Shown here: piece by piece, positions 1 to 10,946 of the stretch
How the letters are laid out: the number at the start of each line of letters is the position of its first letter
Numbering within the stretch: position 1 is the first letter of the stretch
DNA from: Pseudomonas putida
GTDB taxonomy: Bacteria; Pseudomonadota; Gammaproteobacteria; Pseudomonadales; Pseudomonadaceae
Direction: 5' to 3'
NCBI RefSeq assembly: GCF_009883635.2
Contig: NZ_CP026115.2
Coordinates: 2,170,001-2,234,000, forward strand
Length of the DNA: 64,000 nt
Translations under genes and position numbers: made by a program
The notes under the pieces: generated by a model
What the model was told of the DNA's origin: nothing
Database searches by the model: none
What the model saw: only the letters and a program-made list of their open reading frames with translations

Positions 1-669
1 GCCCAGCAGATCTACACCCTGGTCTCGGCGCCACTGCGCGAACACTTGCCGGCCAACGCGACGATGATCGCCACCGACGTGGCCTCGCCGTTCCTCACGC
101 CATTCAAGCTGACCATGATCGTCTCGCTGTTCCTGGCGATCCCGTTCATCCTCCAGCAGATCTGGGGCTTCATCGCGCCAGGCCTGTACCGCCATGAAAA
201 GCGCATCGCCATTCCGCTGCTGGTGTCGAGCATTCTGCTGTTCTACGCCGGCATGGCCTTCGCCTACTTCCTGGTGTTCCCGCTGATGTTCAGTTTCTTC
301 GCCAAAGCCACGCCGGAAGGCGTGGCGATGATGACCGACATCGCCGCCTACCTCGATTTCGTCATGACGCTGTTCTTCGCCTTCGGCGTTGCCTTCGAGA
401 TCCCGGTGGCCGTGGTGCTGCTGGTATGGATCGGCGTGGTCGACGTGAAGTACCTGAAGAAGGTCCGCCCGTACGTGATCATCGGCTGCTTCGTGGTCGG
501 CATGATCCTCACCCCGCCGGACATCTTCTCGCAAACGCTGCTCGCCGTGCCCATGTGGCTGCTGTTCGAAATCGGCGTGCTGTGTGGCAGCCTGATCCGC
601 AAGCGCAGCCATGCTGACGACGAAGCCACCAACGACCATAACGACCAGCCGCCAGCGACCCAGCCGTGA
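1..669 (+). CDS. tatC: Sec-independent protein translocase TatC (5' end outside window)
   Basis: The reading frame is open from base 1, so the start codon lies upstream of the window. TatC is the polytopic inner-membrane subunit of the twin-arginine translocase and, with TatB, recognises RR signal peptides. The visible 222 residues begin just before the first periplasmic loop. They show the family pattern SPFLTPFKL followed by a hydrophobic helix, then [12 protein letters not shown], the conserved region at the second cytoplasmic loop, and further membrane helices. A charged, His/Asp/Asn-rich cytoplasmic tail ends the protein. The stop codon overlaps the rsmE start (GTGA), so the two are translationally coupled. 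Identification is firm; only the N-terminus is missing. Confidence 0.96.
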   Translation, partial: AQQIYTLVSAPLREHLPANATMIATDVASPFLTPFKLTMIVSLFLAIPFILQQIWGFIAPGLYRHEKRIAIPLLVSSILLFYAGMAFAYFLVFPLMFSFFAKATPEGVAMMTDIAAYLDFVMTLFFAFGVAFEIPVAVVLLVWIGVVDVKYLKKVRPYVIIGCFVVGMILTPPDIFSQTLLAVPMWLLFEIGVLCGSLIRKRSHADDEATNDHNDQPPATQP

Positions 670-1373
670 ACCTGTTACTCCTTGAAGAGGCCGACTTCGT
701 TTCGGCCGACCGCGTCGTTCTCGCTGATCGGCGCTTCACCCACATGCAGGAAATCCACCGCGTCGCCGTGGGCGACACCCTGCGCGTAGGCCGCATCAAT
801 GGCCTGATGGGCAAGGCCACGGTACTGCGCCTGGAAAAGCACGAAGCCGAACTGGAAGTCACCTTCGACCAACAGCCACCGGCCAAGCTGCCGCTGACCC
901 TGGTGCTGGCCGTGCCGCGCCCGAAGATGCTGCGCCGACTGTTCCAGACCGTGGCGACCCTCGGTGTGCCTCGGCTGATCCTGGTCAACAGCTACAAGGT
1001 CGAGAAAAGCTTCTGGCAAACCCCCTTTCTCCACCCTGAAACCATCCGCGAGAATCTCATTCTTGGCCTGGAGCAAGCCCGTGACACGGTGCTGCCCGAG
1101 GTGATCATCGAAAAACGCTTCAAACCGTTCGTCGAAGACCGCCTGCCTGCCATCGCCCACGGCACCCTCGGCCTGGTCGGTCACCCCGGCCCCTACCCGG
1201 CCTGCCCACGTGCGGTTGAAGGCCCGGTAACACTGGCCATCGGCCCCGAAGGCGGCTGGATCCCTTATGAAGTCGACCTGTTCGGCAAGGCTGGCCTGGC
1301 ACCTGTTCAGCTGGGTGATCGCATCCTGCGCGTGGAAACCGCCGTAACTGCCCTGCTCTCAAGGATTTTCTGA
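666..1373 (+). CDS. rsmE: 16S rRNA (uracil1498-N3)-methyltransferase RsmE
   Basis: RsmE methylates N3 of U1498 of 16S rRNA in the assembled 30S subunit using S-adenosylmethionine. The 235-residue length fits the family. The C-terminal SPOUT trefoil-knot signatures are visible: LAIGPEGGW near residues 190-200 and [11 protein letters not shown] near the C-terminus, which form the SAM pocket. The N-terminal part ([17 protein letters not shown]) matches the PUA-like RNA-binding domain. The start is GTG at 666, overlapping the tatC stop by four bases; there is no room for another start, so coupling with tatC is likely. Confidence 0.95.
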   Translation: MNLLLLEEADFVSADRVVLADRRFTHMQEIHRVAVGDTLRVGRINGLMGKATVLRLEKHEAELEVTFDQQPPAKLPLTLVLAVPRPKMLRRLFQTVATLGVPRLILVNSYKVEKSFWQTPFLHPETIRENLILGLEQARDTVLPEVIIEKRFKPFVEDRLPAIAHGTLGLVGHPGPYPACPRAVEGPVTLAIGPEGGWIPYEVDLFGKAGLAPVQLGDRILRVETAVTALLSRIF

Positions 1374-1395
1374 CAGGCGGGTCAGCTTTCTTCTA

Positions 1396-1420
1396 TCAAG
1401 TTTCTCCCGCGCAAGCCGAT
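1396..1420 (+). promoter_or_regulatory. Candidate sigma-28 (FliA) promoter for the first chemoreceptor
   Basis: TCAAG at 1396-1400 and GCCGAT at 1415-1420 are separated by 14 bases. This matches the flagellar sigma factor pattern TCAAG-N14-GCCGATA. It lies about 50 bases before the chemoreceptor start at 1473, on the same strand. This is a motif match only. A similar arrangement precedes the second chemoreceptor, which strengthens the call. Confidence 0.7.
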
Positions 1421-1472
1421 GTGTTGGCAACACAACAAAAATCTGTGCTGCCACGTTGCCGGGGAGTCGAAC

Positions 1473-3389
1473 ATGTACCAATGGTTTTCCCAATCGCTCG
1501 GGAATGTAAGCGTCAATCGCAAGTTAGGGCTGGGCTTTGGCCTGGTGCTGTTGTTGACTCTGGCCATCACCTTTACCGGTTGGCAGGGCCTGAACAGCGT
1601 CACCGAGCGCGGTGACAAGCTGGGCAACATTTCGGTGATCCACCAGTACACCCAGGAGCTGCGCATCGCCCGCCAGCACTACCAGCGCGACCGCAACGAT
1701 GCGGCCATCGGCGAGCTGGAAAAGGCCCTGGGCAATCTCGAGCGCCAGATCGGCCTCATGCTCGGGCAGATCGAGCAGCCCACCGACCGCCAGCGCCTGC
1801 AACAGCAGCAGGCCGCCGTCAGCCAGTATCAGCAGGCCTTCAATGACATCAAACAGGCCGGTCAGCGCCGTGAGGCTGCGCGCGATGTGCTGGGTAGCAG
1901 CGCCGACAAGGCCGTCGAGCTGATCAACCGGGTACAGCAGCGCCTGCTGCAGGGCGGCGACATCAGCCAGTACCAGCATGCCGTGGAAGTCAGCGCACTG
2001 GTGCAGCAAGCACGCTACCAGGTGCGTGGCTATACCTACAGCGGCATCGCCGACTACCAGCAAACCGCCCTGAACGCCGTCGACCAGGCACTGGCCGGGC
2101 TCAAGGCACTGCCGGCCAGGCTGCCAGCTGAATATGCCGCCAGCCTCGACGATTCGGCGACCGCGCTTGCAGGTTACCGAGATGCGGTGGCCCAGTTCGC
2201 CAATGCCCAGAGCGCCAGCGAGCAGGCGCTGCAGCGCATGGCTGACCAGGGCACGGTGCTGTTGCAGACCAGTGAGGCGATGACCCTTTCGCAGACCGCA
2301 GTGCGCGACGCCGGCACTGCTCAGGCCAAAGTCATGCTCGGCGGTGCCACGGCCCTGGCCCTGGTGCTGGGCCTGCTCGCGGCCTGGGCCATCACCCGGC
2401 AGATCATCATCCCGCTGCGCCAGACCCTCGCCGCCGCCGAGCGCGTGGCCAACGGCGACCTGCGCCAGGACCTGCACTCGACCCGCCGCGACGAACTTGG
2501 CCAGCTGCAAGCCAGCATGCAGCGCATGACCCAGGGCCTGCGCGAGCTGATCGGCGGCATCGGCGATGGCGTGACGCAGATCGCCAGCGCCGCCGAAGAA
2601 CTGTCGGCAGTCACCGAGCAGACCAGCTCCGGGGTCAACAATCAAAAGGTCGAGACCGATCAGGTGGCGACCGCAATGAACGAAATGGCCGCCACCGTGC
2701 ATGAAGTGGCGCGCAATGCCGAACAGGCCTCGGAGGCTGCGGCGATGGCCGACCAGCAGGCCCGCGAGGGCGATCGGGTGGTCAGCGAGGCGGTCGCGCA
2801 GATCGAGCGCCTTGCCAGTGAAGTGGTCAACTCCAGCGAAGCGATGAACCAGCTCAAGGCTGAAAGCGACAAGATCGGCAGTGTGCTCGACGTGATCAAG
2901 TCGGTGGCCCAACAGACCAACCTGCTGGCGCTCAATGCCGCCATCGAAGCGGCGCGTGCGGGTGAGGCCGGGCGCGGCTTTGCGGTGGTCGCTGACGAGG
3001 TGCGCAGCCTGGCCCAGCGCACCCAGCAATCTACCGAAGAAATCGAAGAGCTGATTGCCGGCCTGCAAAGTGGCACCCAGCGCGTGGCCAGCGTGATGGA
3101 CGCCAGCCGTCAGCTGACCGACAGCAGCGTCGAACTGACCCGCCGCGCCGGCAGTTCGCTGGAGACCATCACCCACACGGTGTCGTCGATCCAGGCCATG
3201 AACCAGCAGATCGCCACGGCCGCCGAGCAGCAGAGCGCTACCGCCGAGGAGATCAACCGCAGCGTGATGAATGTGCGCGATATCTCCGACCAGACGTCGG
3301 CGGCAAGTGAGGAGACCGCCAGTTCCAGCGTCGAACTGGCCCGACTGGGCACCCACCTGCAAGGGTTGGTCGGACGTTTCAGGCTCTGA
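1473..3389 (+). CDS. Methyl-accepting chemotaxis protein, HBM-type sensor (McpS/McpQ-like)
   Basis: This is a transmembrane chemoreceptor of 638 residues. A short cytoplasmic N-terminus leads into TM1 (about residues 15-35), then a roughly 250-residue all-helical periplasmic domain. That size and the [14 protein letters not shown] motif fit the helical bimodular (HBM) class that binds TCA-cycle acids and similar carboxylates. TM2 lies near residues 288-310, followed by HAMP and the signalling domain with the invariant hairpin around [20 protein letters not shown]. The start at 1473 is chosen because GGGGAG precedes it at good spacing; an upstream ATG at 1419 lacks one. By position after tatC-rsmE it probably corresponds to the citrate receptor McpQ of P. 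putida, but the ligand is inferred. Confidence 0.9.
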   Translation: MYQWFSQSLGNVSVNRKLGLGFGLVLLLTLAITFTGWQGLNSVTERGDKLGNISVIHQYTQELRIARQHYQRDRNDAAIGELEKALGNLERQIGLMLGQIEQPTDRQRLQQQQAAVSQYQQAFNDIKQAGQRREAARDVLGSSADKAVELINRVQQRLLQGGDISQYQHAVEVSALVQQARYQVRGYTYSGIADYQQTALNAVDQALAGLKALPARLPAEYAASLDDSATALAGYRDAVAQFANAQSASEQALQRMADQGTVLLQTSEAMTLSQTAVRDAGTAQAKVMLGGATALALVLGLLAAWAITRQIIIPLRQTLAAAERVANGDLRQDLHSTRRDELGQLQASMQRMTQGLRELIGGIGDGVTQIASAAEELSAVTEQTSSGVNNQKVETDQVATAMNEMAATVHEVARNAEQASEAAAMADQQAREGDRVVSEAVAQIERLASEVVNSSEAMNQLKAESDKIGSVLDVIKSVAQQTNLLALNAAIEAARAGEAGRGFAVVADEVRSLAQRTQQSTEEIEELIAGLQSGTQRVASVMDASRQLTDSSVELTRRAGSSLETITHTVSSIQAMNQQIATAAEQQSATAEEINRSVMNVRDISDQTSAASEETASSSVELARLGTHLQGLVGRFRL

Positions 3390-3431
3390 TGCTTCACTAC
3401 ATGCGCTGAATTTTCCTACAGAACTTTCAGG

Positions 3432-3457
3432 TCAAGTCCTACAGGCCCTCCGCCGAT
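3432..3457 (+). promoter_or_regulatory. Candidate sigma-28 (FliA) promoter for the second chemoreceptor
   Basis: TCAAG at 3432-3436 and GCCGAT at 3452-3457 are 15 bases apart, close to the FliA consensus. The element sits in the 133-base gap between the two chemoreceptor genes, about 65 bases before the start at 3523. This suggests the second receptor has its own flagellar-regulon promoter rather than relying only on read-through. Confidence 0.6.
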
Positions 3458-3522
3458 GGGCAGGGATGGGATGCCAGCACTACGCCAGCACCCCATCCCT
3501 ATCAACTGGACGGAGACCTGCC

Positions 3523-5466
3523 ATGTTCGGCTACCTCAACCACAGGCTCGGCAACATCAGTGTCGGCGCCAAGCTCGCCCTGGGCTTCGCCGTAGTCCTC
3601 GCGCTGACCCTGGCCACCACGGTCAGCGGATGGCGCGCCCTGGACGACGCCATCACCCGCTCGGAACAACTTAGTGAAATCGGCCGGATCAATGATCTGG
3701 TCAAAGACCTGCGCGCCGAGCGCATCACCTACCGGGTGCTGGCGGACGACGCCAGCAAGGCGCAGATCGCCGGCATCCTGCAGCAGCTGGATGCGCTGCT
3801 GACCACCCTGCAGCAACGCAGCAGCGTCGATGAGTCACGTCAGATGCTGACCCAGAAGCTGCAGCTGCTACAGCGCCTGCGCGTTGACTTCACCACCCTC
3901 CAGGATGCCGTGCGCAACCGTGCGCAGCTGCGCGCGGCGATGCAGGCACAGGAACAGAAGCTGAACGAGGTCGTCGATGACCTGCAGACCCAGGCCCTGC
4001 TGAAAATGCCGGGCGACAACCAGCAAGGCGCCGTGCTGGGCTTGATGGACACACTCAGCCGGCATGTTGACGGCGCCAACCAGCAGAGCCTGGTACCCGC
4101 CTATACGTTCTCCCCGCTGGAAGACTTTGCCAAGGTTGGCGATGCCGCGCTGGAGGCCGCCGACGTCAGCCTCGAGCAGTTGCTCAGGGCGCTCACGCCC
4201 TTGGGCCTGCCTCGCGCCCTCACCCAGCAGCCCGGCATCGAACTGGCCAAGTACCGGACCAGCCTTGATCAATATCGCCGCACGGCACTGCAGGTCGAAC
4301 AGCTGCAGAACGAAATGGAACAGATGGGCAAAGAGCTCAGGGCAGTCAGCCTGGAGCTGGGTGAAAGGAAGGTAGAGCAACGCGACAACGAAGCTGTGGC
4401 CGCTCGTTCCTTGCTCACCAGCGTGGCCCTGCTGGCCCTGATCGTCGGCATCGTCGCCGGCTGGCTGATTACCCAGCAGATCACCCAGCCTCTGCGCCAG
4501 ACACTGGCGCTGGCCGCGCGTATCGCCAAGGGCGACCTGAGCCAGCTCGAACCTGTGCAGCGCCGCGACGAGATGGGGCAGCTGCAGACCAGTATGCGCG
4601 AGATGACCGTCAGCCTGCGCGAGCTGATCGGTGGTATCGACCAAGGCGTCGGCCAGCTGTCTCAGGCAGCGTCGCAGCTGGCCGCCAGCAGCGAGGACAC
4701 CAAGCTGCGCATCAACCAGCAGCGCGAAGAAACCGACCAGGTTGCCACCGCCATGAACCAGATGAGCGCCACCGTGCAGGAGGTGGCGCAGAACGCCGAG
4801 CAAGCGTCACTGGCAGCTACCAATGCCGACCAGCAGGCACAACTGGGTGATCAGGTAGTAGGTGAAGCCATTGGTCGTATCGAGCAGCTGGCGGGGCAGA
4901 TGGACGATTGCTTGGCCGCTATGCAGCACCTGGCCGGCGAAAGCCAGCGGATTGGCAGCATTCTCGATGTGATCAAGTCGGTCTCGGAGCAGACCAACCT
5001 GCTGGCACTGAACGCAGCGATCGAAGCCGCCCGGGCGGGTGAAGCGGGCCGTGGCTTTGCCGTGGTTGCCGATGAGGTACGCGGCCTGGCGCAACGTACC
5101 CAGCAGTCCACCGAGGAAATCGAGCAACTGATCGACAGCCTGCACAGCGGTACCGACGAGGTCACCCGCCTGCTCGACGATAACAAGCGCTTGACCGAGC
5201 AAAGTGTGGAGCTGAGCCGCAGGGCCGGGCATGCCTTGGGGCAGATCACTGACACGGTCTCGAGCATTCAATGCATGAACCAGCAGATAGCCACGGCCAG
5301 CGAAGAACAGAGCGTGGTGGCCGAGCAGATCAACCGGAGCGTGATCAGCGTGAGGGATGTGTCCGACCAGACCGGTGCGGCCAGTGAGCAGACGGCGGCT
5401 TCGAGTGGGGAGCTGGAGCAACTGGGGCGTCAATTGCGGGGGATGGTGGGGCGGTTCAGCCTTTGA
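3523..5466 (+). CDS. Methyl-accepting chemotaxis protein, second HBM-type receptor
   Basis: A 647-residue chemoreceptor, clearly a paralogue of the gene before it: the N-terminal LGNIS-V-KL-LGF-VVLALTL segment and the whole signalling domain align by eye. TM1 covers about residues 17-35, the helical periplasmic domain about 36-290 and TM2 about 295-318. HAMP and the coiled-coil signalling tip ([20 protein letters not shown]) follow. The periplasmic part differs much more than the cytoplasmic part and lacks the VRGYTYSG segment, so the ligand probably differs. The start at 3523 has CGGAG seven bases upstream; the open frame extends further back but without an RBS. Ligand unknown. Confidence 0.9.
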   Translation: MFGYLNHRLGNISVGAKLALGFAVVLALTLATTVSGWRALDDAITRSEQLSEIGRINDLVKDLRAERITYRVLADDASKAQIAGILQQLDALLTTLQQRSSVDESRQMLTQKLQLLQRLRVDFTTLQDAVRNRAQLRAAMQAQEQKLNEVVDDLQTQALLKMPGDNQQGAVLGLMDTLSRHVDGANQQSLVPAYTFSPLEDFAKVGDAALEAADVSLEQLLRALTPLGLPRALTQQPGIELAKYRTSLDQYRRTALQVEQLQNEMEQMGKELRAVSLELGERKVEQRDNEAVAARSLLTSVALLALIVGIVAGWLITQQITQPLRQTLALAARIAKGDLSQLEPVQRRDEMGQLQTSMREMTVSLRELIGGIDQGVGQLSQAASQLAASSEDTKLRINQQREETDQVATAMNQMSATVQEVAQNAEQASLAATNADQQAQLGDQVVGEAIGRIEQLAGQMDDCLAAMQHLAGESQRIGSILDVIKSVSEQTNLLALNAAIEAARAGEAGRGFAVVADEVRGLAQRTQQSTEEIEQLIDSLHSGTDEVTRLLDDNKRLTEQSVELSRRAGHALGQITDTVSSIQCMNQQIATASEEQSVVAEQINRSVISVRDVSDQTGAASEQTAASSGELEQLGRQLRGMVGRFSL

Positions 5467-5487
5467 GATTGCCGGGGCTGCTGTGCA

Positions 5488-5562
5488 GCCCTTTCGCGGG
5501 ACAAGCCCGCTCCTACACGGGATCGCGTTTCCTGTAGAAGCGGGCTTGCCCCGCGAAAGGGC
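5488..5562. repeat. REP-type extragenic palindrome
   Basis: An imperfect inverted repeat with about 30-base arms (5488-5517 and 5533-5562) around a 15-base loop. It is built on the P. putida-type REP sequence cgcgggacaagcccgctcct. It lies between the convergent ends of the second chemoreceptor and the ABC ATPase gene, where it may also work as a bidirectional transcription stop. Confidence 0.85.
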
Positions 5563-5570
5563 CGCTGCGG

Positions 5571-6305
5571 TTACAGCACCTGACGCAGGAACGCCTGCGC
5601 GCGCGGGTCCTTCGGCGCGGCAAAGAACGCGGCCGGGGCCGAGTCTTCCAGCAGCTTGCCATGGTCGAAGAACAACACACGGTCTGCCACTTCACGGGCA
5701 AAGCCCATTTCGTGGGTGACGCAGACCATGGTCATGCCTTCCTGGGCCAGGGTCTTCATCACGTCCAGCACCTCACCGACCATTTCCGGGTCGAGCGCCG
5801 AGGTCGGCTCGTCGAACAGCATCACTTTCGGGTCCATCGCCAGGGCGCGGGCGATCGCCACCCGCTGCTGCTGGCCGCCCGAGAGCCGCGACGGGTACTC
5901 GTTGGCCTTCTGCGAGATACCCACCTTCTCCAGCAACGCACGGGCCTTGGCTTCACGCTCGGCCTTGTTGCGCTTGCGCACCACCTTCTGCGCCAGGCAG
6001 AGGTTTTCCAGCACGGTCATGTGCGGGAACAGGTTGAAGTGCTGGAACACCATGCCGACTTCCCGGCGGTAGGCATTGATGTCGGTCTTCGGGTCGGCCA
6101 GTTGCAGGCCGTCGATGGCCACATGGCCTTCGTCAAAATGCTCCAGGCCATTGAGGCAGCGCAAGAAGGTCGACTTGCCCGAACCCGACGGGCCGAGCAC
6201 CACCACCACTTCGCCCTTGGCGACCTGGGTGGTGACGTTATCCACAGCCCGCACCACATGGCCACGGGTGTCGAAGACTTTCAGCAGGTCACGGACTTCA
6301 ATCAC
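5571..6305 (-). CDS. Polar amino-acid ABC importer, ATP-binding subunit
   Basis: This is the ATPase of a HisP/GlnQ/GltL-type importer; it energises uptake through the permease encoded just upstream. Visible motifs are Walker A GPSGSGKS, the Q-loop region [11 protein letters not shown], the signature LSGGQQQR, Walker B VMLFDEP and the switch histidine in VTHEMGFA. I place the start at GTG 6305, giving 244 residues that begin [11 protein letters not shown], because GGAGG lies ten bases before it. The alternative TTG at 6314 is only one base from that GGAGG. The start overlaps the permease stop by eight bases, indicating coupling. Substrate specificity cannot be read from this subunit. Confidence 0.93.
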   Translation of the reverse strand: MIEVRDLLKVFDTRGHVVRAVDNVTTQVAKGEVVVVLGPSGSGKSTFLRCLNGLEHFDEGHVAIDGLQLADPKTDINAYRREVGMVFQHFNLFPHMTVLENLCLAQKVVRKRNKAEREAKARALLEKVGISQKANEYPSRLSGGQQQRVAIARALAMDPKVMLFDEPTSALDPEMVGEVLDVMKTLAQEGMTMVCVTHEMGFAREVADRVLFFDHGKLLEDSAPAAFFAAPKDPRAQAFLRQVL

Positions 6306-7260
6306 TTTGCGCAAGCCTCCGCTCGAGCCGGCTGGCGATGTGCGACAGCGGCAGGTTGATCAGCAGGTACAGGCCTGCCACGCAGAACCAGATCTCGAAG
6401 GTCGAGAACGACGTGGTGATGGCCTCGCGGCCGCTCTTGGTCAGCTCGGTAATGGCGATCACCGACACCAGCGAGGTGTCCTTGACCAGGCTGATGAACT
6501 GCCCGGCCAGCGGTGGCAGCACGCGCTTGAACGCCTGAGGCAGGATCACGTGGCGCATCGACTGGCCCGCGTTCAGGCCCAGCGAGCGAGCAGCTTCATT
6601 CTGGCCCTTGGCAATGGACTGCACGCCGGCACGGACGATTTCCGCTACGTAAGCGCCGGTGAACAGCGCCAGTGCGGCCACCCCGGCAAACTCCCGGGAC
6701 AGGTTGAGCACGGTGCCGATGAAGAAGTAGAAGATGAAGATCTGCACCAGCAACGGCGTGCCGCGCACCAGCTCGACGTAAACGGTCGACAGGTCGCGCA
6801 GGGTCGGGTTGTTCGACAACCGGCACAGGCCGGCGAACAGGCCGATCACCAGGCCCAGTGCACCGGACACCACCGAGATCCACAACGTGGTCCACAGGCC
6901 CCAGGCCAGCGGGCCAGCTGCCCAGTGCCGGGTAACGCCGATCTGGTCGCCTTCAGCGACGTCGTCGCCGCGGCTCAGTTGCAGGCTGTCCTTGGCCACG
7001 TCGAGCACTTGCTCTTCGCCGTTTTCATCCTTGAGCGTGACACGCGCGGTGTCACCGGAAACGACGATCTCCTGCACGCTACCGTTGCCGGCGGCACGCT
7101 GTACGTCCTCAGCTTTGTAGGCGAAGTACTGCGGTACGCGGTTCCAGCGCCACTCGTAGGAAATCATCGAGGTGGCCATGTACAGGCTGAACGCCAGGCC
7201 CACCAGGACCAGGGCAGTCAACCCGTGCCAGGGCCACTGGGCTTTCTTGTGTTTGATCAC
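6298..7260 (-). CDS. Polar amino-acid ABC importer, permease subunit
   Basis: A 320-residue inner-membrane permease of the HisM/HisQ/GltJ family. The EAA loop is visible as [22 protein letters not shown] and the family signature [14 protein letters not shown] precedes it. It is longer than the usual 220-250 residues because about 75 hydrophilic residues (roughly 35-110) lie between the first and second membrane helices, presumably periplasmic. Only one permease gene is present, so the transporter would be a homodimer. The gene sits 78 bases after the binding-protein gene on the same strand, and its stop overlaps the ATPase start. Confidence 0.92.
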   Translation of the reverse strand: MIKHKKAQWPWHGLTALVLVGLAFSLYMATSMISYEWRWNRVPQYFAYKAEDVQRAAGNGSVQEIVVSGDTARVTLKDENGEEQVLDVAKDSLQLSRGDDVAEGDQIGVTRHWAAGPLAWGLWTTLWISVVSGALGLVIGLFAGLCRLSNNPTLRDLSTVYVELVRGTPLLVQIFIFYFFIGTVLNLSREFAGVAALALFTGAYVAEIVRAGVQSIAKGQNEAARSLGLNAGQSMRHVILPQAFKRVLPPLAGQFISLVKDTSLVSVIAITELTKSGREAITTSFSTFEIWFCVAGLYLLINLPLSHIASRLERRLAQSD

Positions 7261-7338
7261 GTGGGGTACTTCCGTAAATGCGAACGCGCAGGGTTTGCCT
7301 GCGCGTCGGGGTCAAAAGCCGGGCTTGTGGCCTGGGCC

Positions 7339-8139
7339 TTATTCCATTTCCTTCAGCCAATCCTTGTTCTTGAACCACTTGTCGTGAATACGATCGTAGG
7401 TCCCGTCATGCTTGATCTGGTGCAGGAAGTTGTTGATGAAGTTGATGCTGTCGTAGTCGCCTTTCTTCAGGCCGAAGGCCAGCGGCTCGTAGGTGAAGGG
7501 TTCTTCGAGGAACAGCAGCTTGCCAGCACCGGCCTTCTCGACCGCCACCACGTTGTACGGCGCGTCGTAGACGAAGGCGTCAGCCTTGCCGTTGACCACG
7601 TCCATCACCGCTTCCTGCTCGTTGTCGTAGCCGTGGTACTTGGCTTTGCCGATCAGTTTCTTGGACACCATCTCGCCGGTGGTGCCGAGCTTGGAGGTCA
7701 GGCGGTACTTCTCGTTGTTCAGGTCCTTGTACGACTTGATCTCGCCAGCCAGCTCCTTGCGGATCAGCAGGGTCTGGCCAACCACGATGAAGGGTTCGCT
7801 GAAGTTCAGGCGCAGGTTGCGTTCCTGGGTCAGGGTCATGCCGCTGCCGATCATGTCGAACTTGTCGGTCAGCAGGGCCGGGATGATGCCGTCATACGCG
7901 GTGGAAACAGCCTCGAACTTGACGCCCATGGATTTGGCCATGGCTTTGAGGATATCGACCTCGAAGCCGATGATCTCGCCGCGCTTGTTGGTCATCTGGA
8001 ACGGCATGTAGGTTGGGTCCATGCCCACCCGCAGGGTGCCGCGCTTGACCGCCTCATCAATGGCGCCAGCCTGGGCCGCAGTTACGGCGACCAGGGCGGT
8101 AACACCGACCAGCAGTCGCGAAAGGTATTTCTTGATCAT
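7339..8139 (-). CDS. Periplasmic amino-acid-binding protein of the ABC importer
   Basis: A family 3 solute-binding protein of 266 residues that captures substrate in the periplasm for the adjacent permease and ATPase. It has a signal peptide (MIKKYLSR, then a hydrophobic stretch ending AAQAGA, cleavage near residue 24). The SBP_bac_3 pattern follows: LRVGMDPTYMPFQM, GFEVDILKAMA, FDMIGSGMTLTQERN. The start at 8139 is preceded by AGGGGA at seven bases; an in-frame start six codons upstream is less well placed. It is the first gene of the three-gene operon. The ligand is probably a polar or acidic amino acid, which is an inference. Confidence 0.93.
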   Translation of the reverse strand: MIKKYLSRLLVGVTALVAVTAAQAGAIDEAVKRGTLRVGMDPTYMPFQMTNKRGEIIGFEVDILKAMAKSMGVKFEAVSTAYDGIIPALLTDKFDMIGSGMTLTQERNLRLNFSEPFIVVGQTLLIRKELAGEIKSYKDLNNEKYRLTSKLGTTGEMVSKKLIGKAKYHGYDNEQEAVMDVVNGKADAFVYDAPYNVVAVEKAGAGKLLFLEEPFTYEPLAFGLKKGDYDSINFINNFLHQIKHDGTYDRIHDKWFKNKDWLKEME

Positions 8140-8299
8140 CACCAAGTCCCCTAGCAAGTAAAGAAGCGAATCTTATTGTCGTGGCACGGCCGTACCGGCC
8201 GATGCGGATTATCGGAGAGGGATGCTAACGCATGGCGGCGCTCGGACCTAGAGCCGGGGGGGACTTTGTTGGCCAAAATCGGGGTTGGGCCCTAAAAGC

Positions 8300-8363
8300 T
8301 TCGCGGGCACGCCCGCTCCCACAGGGAAAAGCGGATCCCTGTGGGAGCGGGCGTGCCCGCGAA
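8300..8363. repeat. Perfect REP-type palindrome
   Basis: Two perfectly complementary 27-base arms (8300-8326 and 8337-8363) around a 10-base loop. The arms carry ttcgcgggcacgcccgctcc, a sequence variant different from the palindrome at 5.5 kb. It lies just after the opgH stop codon (opgH is on the minus strand) in the gap before the ABC operon. It probably stops opgH transcription or stabilises its 3' end. Confidence 0.88.
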
Positions 8364-8372
8364 GAGGCCCTA

Positions 8373-10946
8373 TCAGGCGCCGGCGAGTGCCGGTTGGCCT
8401 TCATTCTCCGGGTGCAGTGGCAACAGCGGCGAATGCGGGTCGTTCTTGATCGAGGCGCGCCACACGTCGATCCAGGCCGCGTTGTGCTGGGCCCAGACCT
8501 GCTCGTGCAGGCGGCTCAAGGCGACCGGGTCGCTGAGCAAGGCCAGGCGGGTGTTGAGGTCCAGCCCTTTCGGCCCGACCTCCATCGCCTTTGCCACGCG
8601 CTCGGCACGCAGCGCCTCGATCGGCGCGGCCTGACCGTGACGGGCAGTGGCCATGGCACAGGCCAGGGCATTCTGCCGTGGGTCGACCACTGCCCGCACG
8701 AAGCCGTCATGCAGGGCATGCCAGCGGTTCTCGTGGGTGTACTGGTCGGTGGCCAGCAGCTCCTGCGGCGTGGCGTATTCCTCGGGAATGAGGAACAGCT
8801 TCTCGTCCTTGGCTGCAAGGCCCAGGCGCGTGCGGCTGGAGATGACCGATACCGGGATCGACAGCACCAGCGAGCCCACGATCGGCGCCAGCCACCACAG
8901 GAAGCTCGGGTTCAGCCAGCCCACCAGCCCGGCCCAGGCGAAGCCCAGCAAGGTCTGCGGACCATGGCGGCGCAGCGCCTCGCTCCACGGGGTGGAGTCG
9001 TCGTCACGCTGCGGCGAGTTCCAGGTCGCCGCCCAGCCGAGGAACGCGGCCAGCACGAAGCGGGTGTGGAAGATCATCCGAACCGGCGCCAGCAGCATGG
9101 AGAACAGCATCTCCATGAGCATCGACAGGGTGACCTTGATGCGCCCGCCGAACTCGACGGCGCCCTTGGCCCAGATCAGGATGACGCTGAGCAGCTTGGG
9201 CAGGAACAGCAGCACGATGGTAGTGGAGAACAGCGCCACGGCTTTTTCCGGGTGCCACTGCGGCCACAGCGGGTAGAGCTGGTACGGCTCGATGAAGTAC
9301 TGCGGCTCCATCAGGGTGTTGGTCGCCAGCAATGCCGTCGACAGCACCAGGAACAGGAACCACAGCGGCGCCGACAGGTAAGACATCACGCCGGTGAGGA
9401 ACACCGCACGGTGCACCGGGTGCATGCCCTTGACCAGGAACAGCCGGAAGTTCATCAGGTTACCGTGGCACCAGCGGCGGTCGCGCTTGAGCTCGTCGAG
9501 CAGGTTCGGCGGCAGTTCCTCGTAGCTGCCCGGCAGGTCATAGGCAATCCACACGCCCCAGCCGGCACGGCGCATCAGCGCGGCCTCGACGAAGTCGTGG
9601 GAAAGAATGGCCCCGGCGAACGCGCCTTTGCCCGGCAACGGCGCCAGGGCGCAGTGCTCGATGAACGGCTTCATGCGGATGATCGCGTTGTGGCCCCAGT
9701 AGTGCGACTCGCCCAGCTGCCAGAAGTGCAGGCCGGCGGTGAACAGCGGGCCGTACACGCGGGTGGCGAACTGCTGCATGCGCGCATACAGGGTGTCCAT
9801 GCCCGAGGCTTTCGGCCCGGTCTGGATGATGCCGGCGTCCGGGTTGGCCTCCATCAGGCGCACCAGGCTGCTCAGGCATTCGCCGCTCATGACGCTGTCG
9901 GCGTCGAGCACGACCATGTACTTGTACTCGCCACCCCAGCGACGGCAGAAGTCGTCGAGGTTGCCGCTCTTGCGCTTCACGCGGCGACGGCGGCGGCGGT
10001 AGAAGATGCGGCCGAAGCCCTTGGTTTCGCGGCACACGTCCAGCCAGGCCTGTTGCTCGGCCACGGCGATGTCGGTGTCGTTGGTGTCGCTGAGCACGAA
10101 GAAGTCGAAACGGTCGAGGTTGCCGCTGGCCGCCACCGACTCGAAGGTCGCCCGCAGGCCTGCGAACACGCGCGGCACGTCTTCGTTGCAGATCGGCATC
10201 ACCAGCGCGGTACGCGCTTCGGAGGCAATCGGCTCGTTGCCGGCACTGCTACCGGAAATCTTGTATTTGTCACGCCCGGTGAGCAGCTCGAGGAAGCCCA
10301 TCAGCGCGGTCCAGAAGCCTGCCGAGACCCAGCAGAAGAGGATACCGAACAGCACCAGGATGGACGTCTGCAAGGCATACGGCCAGACCTGCACCACGGT
10401 GTCCCACAGCGGCTGCCTGACGATTTCGTCGAGGTCGACGAACGACCAGCCCTGGTACGGCAGGATACCCTTCATATACCAGCCGGCGACGATGGTCTGG
10501 CCGATCATGAGGGTGAGCAGGATGTAGCGGCGGATCGAACCGACCGTGCGCCAGCGCGCCGCCGGCAGCTCGCGCTTGGGCGGCTGCGGGGCGTTGGGTC
10601 GGCCGGTCATGCGCCGCCACATGCGGATCAGGACGTTGGTGCGCCATGGCTCGGGCACGACCTTGGTGCGCTTGATCGGCGGCGCGATCTTCAGGCACAG
10701 GCGGCCGCTGCCGTCGACACCGAGCATTTCGGCGTCTTCCAGCTCGGCGGCGCTGCCCACGGTCAGGCGCGGGCCGACCGAGGCCTGCACGGCCTCGGTG
10801 GCGTTGGCGGCCGGGTTGGCCGCCAGACGTTGGTGCAGCTCACTGAACGAGGTGCAGCCGGCAAGTTCTGCCCGCTGCTCGTCGCTCAGTGGGAGGTGAG
10901 CCAGGTACTCGCCAAGCGATACTGGCCTTGCGTTCGAGTCACTCAT
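8373..10946 (-). CDS. opgH: Glucans biosynthesis glucosyltransferase OpgH (MdoH)
   Basis: An inner-membrane family-2 glycosyltransferase that polymerises UDP-glucose into the linear beta-1,2-glucan backbone of osmoregulated periplasmic glucans. The 857-residue length is typical. The GT2 motifs are visible: the acidic [11 protein letters not shown], and DRRWCHGN as the Q/RxxRW-type motif. Two hydrophobic helices precede the catalytic domain and several follow it. The start codon overlaps the end of opgG (ATGAGTGA), the usual coupled opgGH arrangement. A long ORF on the opposite strand here is a codon-bias shadow. Confidence 0.96.
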   Translation of the reverse strand: MSDSNARPVSLGEYLAHLPLSDEQRAELAGCTSFSELHQRLAANPAANATEAVQASVGPRLTVGSAAELEDAEMLGVDGSGRLCLKIAPPIKRTKVVPEPWRTNVLIRMWRRMTGRPNAPQPPKRELPAARWRTVGSIRRYILLTLMIGQTIVAGWYMKGILPYQGWSFVDLDEIVRQPLWDTVVQVWPYALQTSILVLFGILFCWVSAGFWTALMGFLELLTGRDKYKISGSSAGNEPIASEARTALVMPICNEDVPRVFAGLRATFESVAASGNLDRFDFFVLSDTNDTDIAVAEQQAWLDVCRETKGFGRIFYRRRRRRVKRKSGNLDDFCRRWGGEYKYMVVLDADSVMSGECLSSLVRLMEANPDAGIIQTGPKASGMDTLYARMQQFATRVYGPLFTAGLHFWQLGESHYWGHNAIIRMKPFIEHCALAPLPGKGAFAGAILSHDFVEAALMRRAGWGVWIAYDLPGSYEELPPNLLDELKRDRRWCHGNLMNFRLFLVKGMHPVHRAVFLTGVMSYLSAPLWFLFLVLSTALLATNTLMEPQYFIEPYQLYPLWPQWHPEKAVALFSTTIVLLFLPKLLSVILIWAKGAVEFGGRIKVTLSMLMEMLFSMLLAPVRMIFHTRFVLAAFLGWAATWNSPQRDDDSTPWSEALRRHGPQTLLGFAWAGLVGWLNPSFLWWLAPIVGSLVLSIPVSVISSRTRLGLAAKDEKLFLIPEEYATPQELLATDQYTHENRWHALHDGFVRAVVDPRQNALACAMATARHGQAAPIEALRAERVAKAMEVGPKGLDLNTRLALLSDPVALSRLHEQVWAQHNAAWIDVWRASIKNDPHSPLLPLHPENEGQPALAGA

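Noticed and set aside
1370..1385. Terminator after rsmE (CTGAC/GTCAG)
   Set aside because: The stem is only 5 bp and the T-content behind it is interrupted; too weak to annotate.
6076..8154. 692-codon plus-strand frame across the ABC operon
   Set aside because: Antisense shadow; the minus-strand ATPase, permease and binding-protein genes have complete motifs and RBSs.
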